A stretch of 64,000 bases of DNA from Anaerolineae bacterium. Its GTDB lineage: Bacteria; Chloroflexota; Anaerolineae; Aggregatilineales; JAFGMM01. Position 1 is the first letter of the stretch. Every line of letters begins with the position of its first letter. The position numbers were made by a program, and so were the translations under genes. Shown in pieces: positions 48,505 through 58,835 of this stretch. Below the pieces are notes generated by a model. It was not told the DNA's origin. It made no database searches and saw only the letters and a list, made by a program, of their open reading frames with translations. The DNA lies in assembly GCA_027494055.1 (NCBI GenBank), contig JAOSJO010000025.1, positions 329,262-393,261 of the forward strand, in the 5' to 3' direction.

Positions 48505-48674
48505 CTATACTTCTGCGCATTCCAGGCCGGCGCGCAGCAGATGCGCCACCGGCCAGCCCCAGCGCGCGTGTAGCAGATCGGCTACATCCCACCGGTGGCA
48601 GTGCGCAGGATCCTCCTCATAGCACACCAGGATCACGCACTCTGCAAGCGAATTGGCTGCGACGAAGGCCGGGA
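48505..48674 (-). pseudogene. C-terminal fragment of a DUF488-like protein
   Basis: Directly after the HEAT-gene stop, the minus strand reads AANSLAECVILVCYEEDPAH, then CHRWDVADLLHARWGWPVAH and a stop. The CYE....CHR pattern is that of the DUF488 family C-terminus. There is no start and no N-terminal domain, so this is a fragment. Confidence 0.5.
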
Positions 48675-50059
48675 TCAATTGTTGCTCTCAGGGGATGGCG
48701 CAAACGTCGCCGCCGGCACGGGAGCGCCGGTCCTTGCCCATTCTTGCCAGGCATTGACATCGTCGTCCAGGTCCTCGCCTGTGATCGCCTCGAGGGTCTC
48801 AAACACGGTATGGCGCACAATCGAGTTTCCAAAGGTTGCGGTATCCATCAGACTGATGATCGCCGGCACCGCGTCCATCGCATCGGCGCCAATTGCCTTC
48901 AGCGCCTCCAAGGACCTCTCACATACGTGCCAGTCGCTATCCCCCAAGGCGTCGATCAGCGCCGGGACGGCGTCAACGGCACCGGGACCAATCGCCGCCA
49001 GCGCTTCAAAAGACAGCCGGCTGACGTCCTGATCATCGTCTCCCAAAGCATCAATCAGCGCAGGGACGGCATCGACCGCATCACCGCCAAGCTCCACCAG
49101 ACCCATGGCTCCCATCCTGCGCACGTCGGGAGCTGGATCGTGCAGGGCATCCACCAGGTGCGGAACAATCTTCGCATCCGGACTGATCGATACGAGGGCG
49201 CCCGTCGCCTCATAGCGCACCTCGGGGTTGTCGTCATCGAGCGCCTCGATGATAGCGGGGAGCGCATCAGCTGCTTCGGTTCCTAAACGTCTCAAGAGTC
49301 TGATCGCCGCGTCGCGCGTCAGCGGGTCCGCGATCGCGCCCGCAATCGCCTCGGCATGCGGCACAAGATCATCACGCACCTCTCTGCTGAAGGTCGACGA
49401 GGGGATTTCGCTCAGATCGAGCAGTGCCTGCCGGCTCACGGCGGGGTCGCCGCGCTCCAGGGATTCCATGAGGGCCGACGCCAGCAGACTGCCTTCGATT
49501 TCCTCGTCGCTCAGCATGGTCCGATACATCTCAGCGTAGTCCCTAATGGGCTGGCGCCAGGTGCCCAGAATCGCCGCCTCCGCCCAGATGCCAATCATGC
49601 CCTCCAGGAGCGCTTCGGATGCCACCGCCTCCAGGGGGGCTGAGGCAGGGTTGTCGGAGCACAGGTAGATGTTTGGCGGCAGGTCACGGCGTGCATCGGC
49701 GCCCGCGCTCAGTGTGCGGTGGTCCGGCACCTGAAGCGTCAACGTGCCCGTCATGTCTGCCCCGGTATAGCAGATGTCTTCTTCCGCCCCGCCGTACTTT
49801 GCCCCCAGCGGCTCGCCGTCCACGTCGACCGTCAGGGTTGCATCACACGGGTCACCCCCGACACAACCTCCAGGCCCATGGCGTCCAGGTACTCGGTCAC
49901 GACCTCCCGGATCGGCAGACTGAATTCAGGATCCTCAATCACCTTGTAGTTCTGGTCCACTTCCACACAGATCGTGTCCAGCGTTCCCAGTGCGGGGGGA
50001 GGGCCAGGGTTACAGCCGGCAAGGAGAAGGGCAAGCAAAAGCAGCAATACGCGCCGCAT
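48675..50059 (-). CDS. HEAT-repeat lipoprotein (one frameshift)
   Basis: About 460 residues. MRRVLLLLLALLLAGCNPGP is a lipoprotein signal with the lipobox LAGC, so the mature protein is membrane-anchored outside the cytoplasm. A short beta-rich N-terminal part (TVDVDGEPLGAKYGGAEEDI) is followed, from about residue 230, by HEAT-like units of the form AVPALIDALGDDDQDVSR, five or more in number. The frame breaks in the G run near 49848, which links the signal peptide to the rest. HEAT repeats bind proteins; no enzyme motif is seen. Confidence 0.8.
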
Positions 50060-50180
50060 CGTGATTTCCTTTCTGGGTGGTGGTCTGGCGGTGACTCAGA
50101 TGCAGAGAATGGGCAAATCGCCGCTACTGCCGGGGCGTGAGTACTTGCCAGATCTGGAGCGACGCGCTGAGAGTCTCGAC

Positions 50181-51331
50181 TACACTTTATGGATAGGCCA
50201 AAACAGAGAGGCCTGAAGTATAATCGGGCGCATGGCGAAACGACAATTTCAACTCACGGACGAAGAAATCAGGGCCATTGCGCAAGCCGAACGGCAAACG
50301 CGCGATGCCTACGAACTGAGACGCCTGCAAGCCGTGCGGCTCTACGGGAGCGGGGGTGCCTACACCAGAAATCACGCGGTTGGTGCACTGCGACGACCGG
50401 CGTATCCGGGTCTGGGCCCAGAAGTACGGCCAGCACGGCCTGGAGGGCTGAAATCGCAGTGGCAAGGGGAGAATGCGCTGAAGTTGAGCCGCGTGCAACG
50501 GGCGGACTTGAAGCAGCGGGTCCAGGCATACCGGCCCGATGAGGTGATCGCACCGGAGTTGCGGGTCAGCCGGGGCGCGTTCTGGACGGCCAGCGATATG
50601 CAGATTGTAGTGGAAGCCTGGTACGACGTGGTCTACCGCAGCCCCAGTCGTATCGCAACTTGCTGCATGAATGTGGCTGAGCTACCAACACTCCCGAACA
50701 GGTCTATCGCTCGCGGCCGGACGCGCAGACCATCGCCGATTTCGAAGCCGAGTTGGAAAAAAAAGTGACCGACTTTCTGCAAGACCACCCCGATGGCGTG
50801 GTGCTGGCGTTGGACGAGATGAGCCTCTACTTCAGGCCACGTTGACCCGCGTCTGGGCACCCGTCGGCCAGACGCCGATTGTCGCCGTGCATCCGCAGCG
50901 CGACCATGTGCATTTCTATGGGGCTCTGAACCTGTGCACCGGCCGCGAGATTGCGCTGCCCGCACCCGAGGCGACCAGTGCGCTCACTGCCAACTTCCTG
51001 ATGCAGGTGCTGATGCTCTATCCACAACCCATCTTCCTGCTACTGGACCGTGCGCCCTGGCACTATGGCGAGGTCAGCACCCTGATTGCCGAAACCGACC
51101 GCTTGCACGTCATGCACTTCCCCCTGCTTGTCCCGACTTGAACCCTCAAGAACATGTGTGGGGGCGCGAGCACGGGACGCCATCAGCCACAACCACACCT
51201 ACCGTCAGTTTCAGCCCTTGATTGATGATTTCGAGACCTGCTTGAATGAGACCTGTTTTCGACCAACTTCATGGATGCTTTCACCCCTCTGGGATTAGGC
51301 GTTTTCTGATTGGTTTATCCATTACATGTTA
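50181..51331 (+). mobile_element. IS630-family insertion sequence
   Basis: Imperfect terminal inverted repeats: ATGGATAGGCCAA at 50189-50201 and its inverse TTGGTTTATCCAT at 51310-51322, each near a TA dinucleotide, the target of this family. The transposase fills the interval. The ends are approximate. Confidence 0.6.
50232..51298 (+). pseudogene. IS630-family transposase, multiply frameshifted
   Basis: A DDE transposase of the Tc1/mariner-like group. MAKRQFQLTDEEIRAIAQAE and LRRLQAVRLYGSGGAYT form the N-terminal helix-turn-helix part. Catalytic residues appear in later frames: Asp in VVLALDEMSLYFQA, Asp in IFLLLDRAPWHYGEV and Glu in PQEHVWGRARDAISH. Frame changes lie near 50370, 50450, 50680, 50830 and 51130. 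All parts are present in order, so a recently active element with sequence errors is possible. Confidence 0.72.
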
Positions 51332-51446
51332 GGATTGGGCGAACCATTAGTCAAGTGCTATTGGAGTGCGCCCAGAGCAGTCGGATGGCAAGATCGTCAG
51401 CCTCGGACACTGGGCGACGGATCACGGGCTCGAATGGGGGAGATAA

Positions 51447-51719
51447 TCACCCACTCCGACCGGTCCGGGAAGAAACAGAACGACGGCCCAATGTCGCTGC
51501 CGCCTCTATGCGCTGCCCGGCCCACCTTCCCGCAACAGATGCTCGACCAGCCAACCCCAGCGCGCGCCCAGCAGGCAGCCACGCTTCGCCGGTGCCAGCC
51601 CCACGCCGGCCACGACCCACGCCTTCTTGCGCGTACGCGGTGCCCGCGACACTGAACGTGATGGCAGCAACAAGGGCGAAAGCTGCCAGACCGAAGATGA
51701 GCGTGCGTTTCTTGTTCGT
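51447..51719 (-). pseudogene. Exported small protein lacking a normal start codon
   Basis: An AAGGAG ribosome site is followed at the right distance by ACG, not ATG, and the frame then reads TNKKRTLIFGLAAFALVAAI, a good signal peptide ending GTAYAQE, followed by a Gly/Arg-rich stretch (GVGRGRRGAG). The later part switches to low-complexity sequence, and another frame ends ARWGWLVEHLLREGG, so a further frameshift is likely. Loss of the start by one T-to-C change, or a base-call error, explains this. Function unknown. Confidence 0.35.
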
Positions 51720-51777
51720 GGCTGTTCTCCTTAAGTCACCTAATCCGAGTTACGGTAAATCTGAGGCCGAGCCGCAG

Positions 51778-51939
51778 TCAGCGCAGGAGAATCAGCAGCA
51801 AGAGCAGCGGCAGGAGCCCGCTCAGACCGAGAAAGCCCAGGGGCCACCACAACAGGGGACGCCAGGCTTGAGGACGAGGCACAGGGGGGCCTTCTCGTCG
51901 GTAGCCGCGCACCCCAAAACCACCTCTCCCGCCACGCAT
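51778..51939 (-). CDS. Small membrane protein
   Basis: A 53-residue frame with a strong AGGGAG ribosome site before ATG 51939. The N-terminal half is basic and Gly-rich (MRGGRGGFGVRGYRREGPPV), and the C-terminal half is one hydrophobic helix (WWPLGFLGLSGLLPLLLLLI). It is 58 bases upstream of the start-less exported protein on the same strand, so they may form a pair. No family recognised. Confidence 0.45.
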   Translation of the reverse strand: MRGGRGGFGVRGYRREGPPVPRPQAWRPLLWWPLGFLGLSGLLPLLLLLILLR

Positions 51940-52385
51940 TTCCTGTCTCCCTTCACGCTCGCGTCGCGCTGACCTCGCGGTTGACGCGACACATCAGGTT
52001 CTTGTTGCTGTCAACATACCTGCACAGGATGAGGGAATTGCATAGGAATTAGGTGTTTCTTTTTGAGTTTCTGCGCGCAGCACGCATGTTATGCGGTGTC
52101 GAAAGACAAACAGCGTGGTGATGCGCCTTCACGGCGTATCCGGGGGGACATAAGGTTGTCGGAAAGGGGCGATGGCTCCTTGGGGCAGGCAGTACTTCTC
52201 TTGGCGGTTAGTGGTCTAGGCGAAGCGGTTCTGGGGAACCGTCAACCTTTCGATCATGCCTCAGTACTACAGCCGCACTTCGCCCGTTGAGCCCGGATAC
52301 TCCGGTCCCACGCAATCCGCGTCCCTACACTGATGGGCTTGGCGGCCACAAAGTTAAGCCGAAAGCGCCAAACGCGGCTGCAGGA
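51940..52385. other. Intergenic region, nothing recognised
   Basis: No coding frame with a plausible start and composition, and no clear terminator. It separates divergent or unrelated units. Confidence 0.4.
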
Positions 52386-53588
52386 CTAGTGGCAGGCTTG
52401 CTGCCGATACCCGATCCCCAGGCTACAGAAATCCGGATACCCCACCCAGTAACAGCCGATTACCCACACCCCCACATTGCCGCACTCTGGGATGGAGTCT
52501 TGCCATCCAGGCTGGATACTCGAGCACGTAGGAGACCACCAATTCAACTGATAGCAGCTGCCACCGTACAGATCTGTCCATTGCTGCTCCTCGAGACCGC
52601 TGCAGTCGTAGTCGTAGGACCAGTACCAGTCTCCGCCCTCCCAGTACCAGTCCCCGCGCCCTTCAGTGAACCACTCGGTCTGGCCGGGAAAGGCCCAGGG
52701 GTTTTCGTCGTAGCAGTCGTCCGCGTTGGTGACATACCCGTTCTCTATCGTGCAGGCCTGTATCGAGGCATCGGGATTGCCATACCCATCGTTGTCGGCA
52801 TCCCGGTAAAGGGTAATCGTCACGCCCTCGTCCACCAGGCCGTTGCAGTTGTCGTCAAGGCCGTTGCATACCTCAGGCTGGCCCGGATTGATGGCGGCGT
52901 TGCTGTCGTCGCAATCATCCCCGTTGCTGACATACCCGCTTTCCATCGTGCAGGCCTGTATCGAGGCATCGGGATTGCCATACCCATCGTTGTCGGCATC
53001 CCGGTACAGGGTAATCGTCACGCCCTCGTCCACCAGGCCGTTGCAGTTGTCGTCAAGGCCGTTGCATACCTCAGGCTGGCCCGGATTGATGGCGGCGTTG
53101 CTGTCGTCGCAGTCGTCCGCGTTGGTGACATACCCGTTCCCTGTCGTGCAGGCCTGTATCGAGACATCGGGATTGCCATACCCATCGCCGTCGGCATCCC
53201 GGTAAAGGGTAATCGTCACGCCCTCGTCCACCAGGCCGTTGCATACCTCAGGCTGGCCCGGATTGATGGCGGCGTTGCTGTCGTCGCAGTCATTCCCGTT
53301 GGTGACATACCCGTCTGGAGCCACACAGGCCGTCACTGTGTCGGCGGGATTGCCGAACCCATCGCCATCGCTATCGACGTAGAAGGGTTGAGGAAAATGG
53401 TCTCCGTGAGCGAGATGGGCCGGCACGGCTGACACAGCAATGGTGATCAGGTGGAACTGACCGCGCCCATCACGATGGCAAATGCTCACTCGTTCCTGGC
53501 CCTGCTGAGCCACGATAGTGGAGGGAATTACTAGAATGCCTACCATGGCAACGAACAATGCGACTATTGAGAGCCTCCGACGTGTCAT
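52386..53588 (-). CDS. Secreted protein with MopRim metal-binding repeats
   Basis: An intact 400-residue exported protein. The ATG at 53588 has an AAGGAGGA site; MTRRRLSIVALFVAMVGILV is the signal peptide, ending near IVAQQ. A short domain (VSICHRDGRGQFHLITIAVS) precedes four repeats of the putative metal-binding MopRim type, each with YRDADNDGYGNPD, NGDDCDDSNAAINPGQPEVC and NGLDDNCNGLVDEG; the DxDxDG loops should bind calcium. The C-terminus is rich in Trp, Tyr and Cys and may be a cell-surface module. The DNA units are 198 bases and nearly identical, with one of 177 bases lacking the DDNCNGL segment. Probably a cell-surface or matrix protein. Confidence 0.85.
   Translation of the reverse strand: MTRRRLSIVALFVAMVGILVIPSTIVAQQGQERVSICHRDGRGQFHLITIAVSAVPAHLAHGDHFPQPFYVDSDGDGFGNPADTVTACVAPDGYVTNGNDCDDSNAAINPGQPEVCNGLVDEGVTITLYRDADGDGYGNPDVSIQACTTGNGYVTNADDCDDSNAAINPGQPEVCNGLDDNCNGLVDEGVTITLYRDADNDGYGNPDASIQACTMESGYVSNGDDCDDSNAAINPGQPEVCNGLDDNCNGLVDEGVTITLYRDADNDGYGNPDASIQACTIENGYVTNADDCYDENPWAFPGQTEWFTEGRGDWYWEGGDWYWSYDYDCSGLEEQQWTDLYGGSCYQLNWWSPTCSSIQPGWQDSIPECGNVGVWVIGCYWVGYPDFCSLGIGYRQQACH
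52731..53313. repeat. Near-identical tandem 198-bp coding repeats
   Basis: The marker GACATACCCG recurs at 52731, 52929, 53127 and 53304, that is at steps of 198, 198 and 177 bases. The low divergence points to recent unit duplication. Confidence 0.8.
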
Positions 53589-54207
53589 GGGATCGTTCCT
53601 CCTTGAACGCACTTGCCGGCGGTAAGACAGCCGAAAACATCGACGATACATCGAACAAAAACGATTACGAGAGTGGGCGAACGACGTAGCTGCCGTCACG
53701 AGAGCCGACGCACGCGGGGGAACAGAGCGCCTGCTAGGCGCAATTGACGATGTTTTCGCGTGGTGCGAAGAAACTGGGGTCTAGCCCTATTAAACGACCC
53801 TTTCTGAGATTCGTCAACCAACCACGCCATTCCGAGATCCGAGATGCGCCACAGCCCCGCCGCGTCCTTGTACCGCCGCGCCTCCAGGATTTCGTCAAGC
53901 GTGAGCCCGTCGCTCATTTCGATCCGGGCAGGGACATGGGAGTAGGTGCCGGATAGGTGTGACGGGGGCACAGAGCGTCACTTTCGCCCTGCGTCTGTCC
54001 CGAAAGACAGGAAGGCGCCAGAAGGAGAGCAGCCTTCAGAACGGTGGTGTCTGCATGCACGGAGATCGCGCTTTTCACCGAATCTGAGTCGATCGCGGTG
54101 AAGGGCCGGCCCCTTTTCTGTATCGATGCACGGCACGAGAACGGACAGGGCGCTTGGGATGCACCCCAGCGCCCTGCATGTTTGGAGCTGATGCGATGGG
54201 CAACCGA
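53589..54207. other. Intergenic region with one doubtful small frame
   Basis: On the minus strand 53696-53917 could encode MSDGLTLDEILEARRYKDAA, then LWRISDLGMAWLVDES, of unknown nature and with no good ribosome site. The C-terminal half has no recognisable pattern. It may be the tail of a decayed gene. Nothing else was seen. Confidence 0.25.
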
Positions 54208-55557
54208 TTATCCGGGGCAGTGTCCAGGGCCGATGAGGCCGTTGTTGAAGCGGTCAAGCACCTCGGCCAGAGAGATGAACTGCTGCCGCACGGGGTTGTT
54301 GCCCCGCATCGCGCCGACGTCGGCAGGTGTGTAGGTTGCCAGTAGGGCGGCTGCCTGGCCCAGTTGAACGGTGACCACTGAGGTGTCCGCCCCGCTGTAG
54401 CCGTTCAGTTGCGCCGCGATGTAAGCATGCGCCAGGATATAGTAGGCGTTGCCCTGCGGCGGAACCCACAGTACCTCGTACCAGCTCTGCCCGCTCAGGA
54501 AGAAGGGTGTGTCCTCGCCGATCACGGCCCAGGTGTCGTCGTATGGCGAAGGGCCGTACCTGGAGTGCGTCTTCCAGTAGCCTGGGGTCAGGGAGCATCT
54601 GCCACTCGGTGTGCAGGCGTCGCCGATGCCGTCACCGTTGCTGTCGGCCTGGTCGGGGTTGTACACATCGGGGCAATTGTCACACACATCCCCACGCCAT
54701 CGCCGTCTATGTCAGCCTGGTCGGGGTTGGGTGTGTACGGGCAATTGTCCACGCATCGCCCACGCCGTCGCCGTCCGCATCGGCCTGGTCGGGTTGGATG
54801 TGTACGGGCAGTTGTCACACACATTCCCCACGCCATCCTGGTCGCTGTCAGCCTGGTCGGGGTTGGGTGTGTACGGGCAGTTGTCACACGCATCGCCCAC
54901 GCCATCGCCGTCCGCATCGGCCTGATCGGGGTTAGGTGTGTACGGGCAGTTGTCACATGCGTCCCCAACGCCATCCTGGTCGCTGTCAGCCTGGTCAGGG
55001 TTGGGCGTGTACGGGCAGTTGTCACACGCATCGCCCACGCCATCGCCGTCGCTGTCAGCCTGGTCCAGGTTGGGTGTGTACGGGCAGTTGTCCTCATCGT
55101 CGCAGATCCCATCCGCGTCCGTGTCGATGCAGCAGGTGTAGATGTTGCCGAGGGCAATCTCAAATTGCACACCCGACGCGAGATCGACGCGTACGTAGTA
55201 GCCACCCTCCCAGAAATTGCCCTGGAAGGTAGGTTCCCAGCAGTTGTCCGCCGGCTCCCATACTTTGTAGGTGCCTGGCGGCAGGTCACTGAAGACCACG
55301 GTGCCGGCACTATCGGTCGTGCCCTGATTGACCATCGGGACGGTGCCGTCTTTGGCAAAGACGTACAGCCGGAATGGCCAGTTCGGGATGGCTTCCTCGC
55401 CGGCGTCCCAAGCGTCGTTGTCGTTGGCGTCATTGAACTTGTGTACCGTGATGCTGCCAGGGTCGCCGCCTTCGCCGGAAGTTGCCCCCGCAATTCCGGT
55501 AGACGCCGCGACCAGGAGCAATGTCGCGATGAGGAGCAGGATCATTGACTTTCGCAT
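54208..55557 (-). CDS. Secreted thrombospondin type 3 repeat protein (frameshifts)
   Basis: About 450 residues. ATG 55557 has an AAGGAGA site, and MRKSMILLLIATLLLVAAST is the signal peptide. A SdrD-B/prealbumin-like domain follows (GSITVHKFNDANDNDAWDAG, GTVVFSDLPPGTYKVWEP), then seven or so repeats of the 23-residue calcium-binding unit (CDNCPYTPNPDQADSDGDGV), and a C-terminal domain starting CSLTPGYWKTHSRYG, common at the end of such secreted proteins. Frame changes lie near 54690, 54755 and 54795, all within repeats where assembly is hard. Its neighbour is the MopRim protein; both look like calcium-stabilised surface proteins. Confidence 0.83.
54690..55100. repeat. Tandem 69-bp calcium-binding repeats
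   Basis: GTACGGGCAG recurs every 69 bases (for example 54871 and 54940), matching the 23-residue type 3 units of the encoded protein. Confidence 0.8.
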
Positions 55558-56409
55558 GGCATTCGTCTCCTTCAGAGGCTGTGAGCGAAACAGGTTTGGC
55601 TCTGGAGCCAGGCGCAACGTCTCACAGCAAGTGACTGATTTGCATCCACAAGAGCGCGAGGCGCTGGCACCTTACATGATCGTCGGGTCAAGCAGTACTG
55701 CGTCTGCGCGAAGGATTCCGGCTATCTTGTCTCCCCTTTCCCCTTAACCGGGTTTTGTTGACCGGATGAGAAACAGGACAGGCCCGGCCACGAATGGCCG
55801 CGAGGCACGCCCGGCAACGTGCCGATATTTCGGGCCTCTATGGTGTCAAACCGCCCTGAGTGGACAGATGTCGCTGGGATCCCACTAATATGATAGGATT
55901 ATCTTAGTAATTGTTTACGCATCCGATACCTCAGGAGGCTGCACTAGGTCAACTGTCCACGTCAGCCTCTGAGGCGCCCAGCGACCATAGAGGGGGGTCG
56001 CTAGCGCAGCGATTGTCCGACCGGGGAACGAAAACGGCCCCAGGTCTCCCTGAGGCCAGAGATGACGCGCCCACTAGAGGCAGGCGCACGCGATCAGGCG
56101 GGCGCCGGTCCCGGTTCGCCAGTTTGCAGTGTCTTTTTGCCTGAGACGAGCTGGGTGAACCAGTACCTCCTGCGCGCGGCGGTGGTACTCAGTCATTCTG
56201 AATATGAGGGATGAAGGCGATGTTGTTTCATCAGCAAAAGGACTTAAGCGAATTATGCCCGTATGCCGCTTGGCAAGTACGGATCCAGCCAGAAATTCGC
56301 TTGGATCGACGATAAATACGGCGTTTCATGGCGGTTAAATTGGACTTACAAGTATTTTACAGACACAGTCGTATAGTTAACCCGAGTGAGACAATATGGA
56401 GGCTGCACG
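55558..56409. other. Long intergenic region, no gene seen
   Basis: Only a small CGGCCA/TGGCCG hairpin (55785-55800) stands out. Base composition is more AT-rich from about 55880 to 56400. No convincing promoter for the following gene was found. Confidence 0.4.
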
Positions 56410-56973
56410 ATGTCCAAACTGATCTACTTTATGCCTATGTCGCTGGATGGCTTTATCGCGGGTGAAACCGACCCCTACAAGGATTGGTCGGCGCCGGACG
56501 AGGAGGTATCCGCTTTCATCAACGATCTGCACCGCCCCATCGGCACATATCTTTATGGACGCAAGAACTATGAGACGATGACGATTTGGGAAACGCCAGA
56601 TGTTATTCCTGGTCGGACGTCGGCCATGATGGACTTCGGGCGGATCTGGCAAGCGGCCGATAAGATCGTCTATTCCAAATCGCTGGAGACCGTCTCTACG
56701 CCGAAGACGCGTCTCGAGCGGGAATTCGACCCGCAGACGGTTCGCGATCTGAAGGCTCAATTGCCTCACGATATTTCGGTGGCTGGTCCGAACCTGGCCG
56801 CACAGGCGATCCGGGCTGGGCTCGTCGACGAGTATCAACTGCTCGTCGTACCTACTATGCTTGGCGGTGGCAAGCGGGTTCTGCCCAGCAACGTAGGCGC
56901 AGAGCTGGATCTCCTGGATGAGCGCCGTGTTGGTAATGGATGGGTCTATCTTCGCTATCGCACGCGGGTCTGA
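56410..56973 (+). CDS. Dihydrofolate reductase/RibD C-terminal domain family protein
   Basis: An intact 187-residue protein of the RibD-C/DHFR-like family. MSKLIYFMPMSLDGFIAG is the family's first strand and NADPH-binding turn, followed by YLYGRKNYETM, IVYSKSLE, ISVAGPNLAAQAIRAGLVDE and VPTMLGGGKRVLPS. ATG 56410 has a GGAGG site. Stand-alone members are common and mostly uncharacterised reductases acting on pteridine-like or other small substrates. Monocistronic here. Confidence 0.88.
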   Translation: MSKLIYFMPMSLDGFIAGETDPYKDWSAPDEEVSAFINDLHRPIGTYLYGRKNYETMTIWETPDVIPGRTSAMMDFGRIWQAADKIVYSKSLETVSTPKTRLEREFDPQTVRDLKAQLPHDISVAGPNLAAQAIRAGLVDEYQLLVVPTMLGGGKRVLPSNVGAELDLLDERRVGNGWVYLRYRTRV

Positions 56974-57042
56974 TGGATGGCAGCGGTCAAAGAGGGTATT
57001 CGTGATGTGTTGGATCACGAACGGAGGCTTCGGGAATTGCCT

Positions 57043-57087
57043 GCGAAACGATACATTGTACGCTTGACCGAGGACGAACGGACATAA
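57043..57087 (+). pseudogene. Tiny IS630-like N-terminal remnant
   Basis: LPAKRYIVRLTEDERT followed by a stop resembles the first residues of IS630-type transposases in related genomes. Only about 16 codons remain. Confidence 0.3.
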
Positions 57088-57212
57088 ACAAGTGACAGAA
57101 CCCAGGTGTGCCAGCCTTCTAACGTCGCCGTACTGCTCTACGGCAGCAAGTCTCCCGTCAAAGATGCCTTGCCCCAAGGGCAAAACGAAACAGAGTTCTT
57201 TCTTGTGTCCCG

Positions 57213-58647
57213 GAGATATAACCGAAAGTTGTGGATTGGCGCGAGACAAAAGGCAGCGTATCCTCTAGGTGCCCAAACCTAAACGCACCGGCGCGGAGCC
57301 GGGAAAGGATACGCTGATGCTTAAGCTTACCACGGATTACGGAGACGGAACAGCGCCAGAGACCAGCCAGACGCTGGACGAGTTGGCGCGTGAGGGAGCG
57401 CGGCGGATGATCGCCGAAGCGCTGAAGCTGGAAGCGGACGAGTACGTGGCGAAGTTGCAGCACCTGCGCGACGAAAAGGGCCACGCACTGGTGGTGCGCA
57501 ACGGTAAAGCCAGGCCGCGCACGGTGACGTTGGGCGTGGGGCCGGTGGAGATTGAAGCGCCGCGTGTGAACGACCGGCGCGCAGGCCACAGATTCACGAG
57601 CCACATCTTGCCGCCGTGGGCGCGGCGCTCGCCACGGCTGGAGGAAGCGTTGCCCGTGTTGTACCTGCGTGGTCTGTCCACCGGTGACTTCGCGGAAGCC
57701 TTGCGGGTCTTGTTGGGGCCGGAGGCGGCGGGTCTCTCGGCTTCGACGATCAGTCGGCTGACGGTCATCTGGCAGGACGAGTACCGGGCATGGCGGAAGC
57801 GGTCGCTGGCGGGCAAGGACTACGTGTACCTCTGGGTCGATGGGGTCAACTTCGGCGTGCGCCTGGAAGACGACCGGCTCACCTGCCTGGTGATCATCGG
57901 CGTGAACCGGGACGGCACGAAGGAGGTGATCGCCATCGAAGACGGCTACCGGGAATCGACCGAGTCGTGGGCGACGGTGCTGCGTGACCTGAAACGACGC
58001 GGGATGCCCGCGCCCGTGCTGGCGGTCGCGCGCTCCTGCGGGCGCGGCGATGGCGCGCTGGGCTTCTGGGCGGCGCTGCGCGCGGTGTACCCGAAGACTC
58101 GTGAACAACGTTGCTGGGTCCACAAGCTCGCCAACGTGCTCGACAAGCTCCCCAAGCGCCTCCAGCCACGCGCCAAGGCGATGTTGTACGAGATCATGCA
58201 CGCGCCCAGCCGCCAGGATGCCAAGGACGAGATCGCGCACTTCGTCGGCGAATATCAGACCCGTTACCCCAAAGCGACGGAATGCCTCACCGCCGACCAG
58301 GAGGCCCTGCTGACCTTCTTCGACTTCCCTGCCGAGCACTGGATCCACCTGCGCACCACCAACCCCATCGAGTCGCCCTTCGCCACCGTCAAGGCGCGCA
58401 CCCGCCTCACCAAAGGTGCGGGCTCGCGCAACGCGGGCTTGGCGATGGCTTTCAGCTCGCCCTCGCCGCCCAGGAGCGCTGGCGCAAAGTCAATGCGCCT
58501 CACCTCGTCGCCCTGGTCCGCGCGGGTGTCACTTTCAAAGATGGCGCGCGCGTGACCGAAGCACAATCGGCTGCGTTCACCGACACGGAGAGCACTCATG
58601 AGGCAGCTGCCTGATGCCTACCCATCCACAACTTTTGACAATATCTC
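57213..58647 (+). mobile_element. IS256-family insertion sequence with 9-bp target duplication
   Basis: Terminal inverted repeats of about 24 bases: GAGATAT, five variable bases, then AAAGTTGTGGAT at the left end, with the inverse at 58624-58647. TGTGTCCCG is repeated exactly at 57204-57212 and 58648-58656, just outside the ends. The size is 1,435 bases. IS256 elements make 8-9-bp duplications, so both ends are well placed. Confidence 0.9.
57317..58614 (+). CDS. IS256-family transposase (one C-terminal frameshift)
   Basis: About 432 residues. Landmarks: ARRMIAEALKLEADEYVA, then VRNGKARPRTVTLGVGPVEI, LYLRGLSTGDFAEALRVLLG, catalytic Asp in YLWVDGVNFGVRLEDDRL, catalytic Asp in GDGALGFWAALRAVYPKTRE, the CWVHKLANVLDKLPK block and catalytic Glu in TTNPIESPFATVKART. 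Before the second Asp there is a six-residue insertion (ARSCGR) not usual in the family. The frame changes near 58455 and the C-terminus then reads LALAAQERWRKVNAPHLVAL. An upstream start at 57269 is possible. Confidence 0.88.
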
Positions 58648-58835
58648 TGTGTCCCGTTGAATTGGGCACAAGCGGGATCGACGGGCGTCACGCGCTGCTG
58701 GGTATAATCCTGCTCTACTCACTCCCCGTAGGCTCAATTGCGGAGCTTCCTCTTTGACCAGTAGCCACTGTTTCCACAACTCCCAACCAACTCACAGAAG
58801 ATTTCTGTTTGGTACGGCAGCCCATTCACAAACGG

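Noticed and set aside
52287..53432. A 381-codon plus-strand frame with valine-rich repeats
   Set aside because: Its periodicity is that of the MopRim repeats on the other strand.
57158..58348. A 396-codon minus-strand frame across the IS256 element
   Set aside because: Antisense shadow of the transposase.
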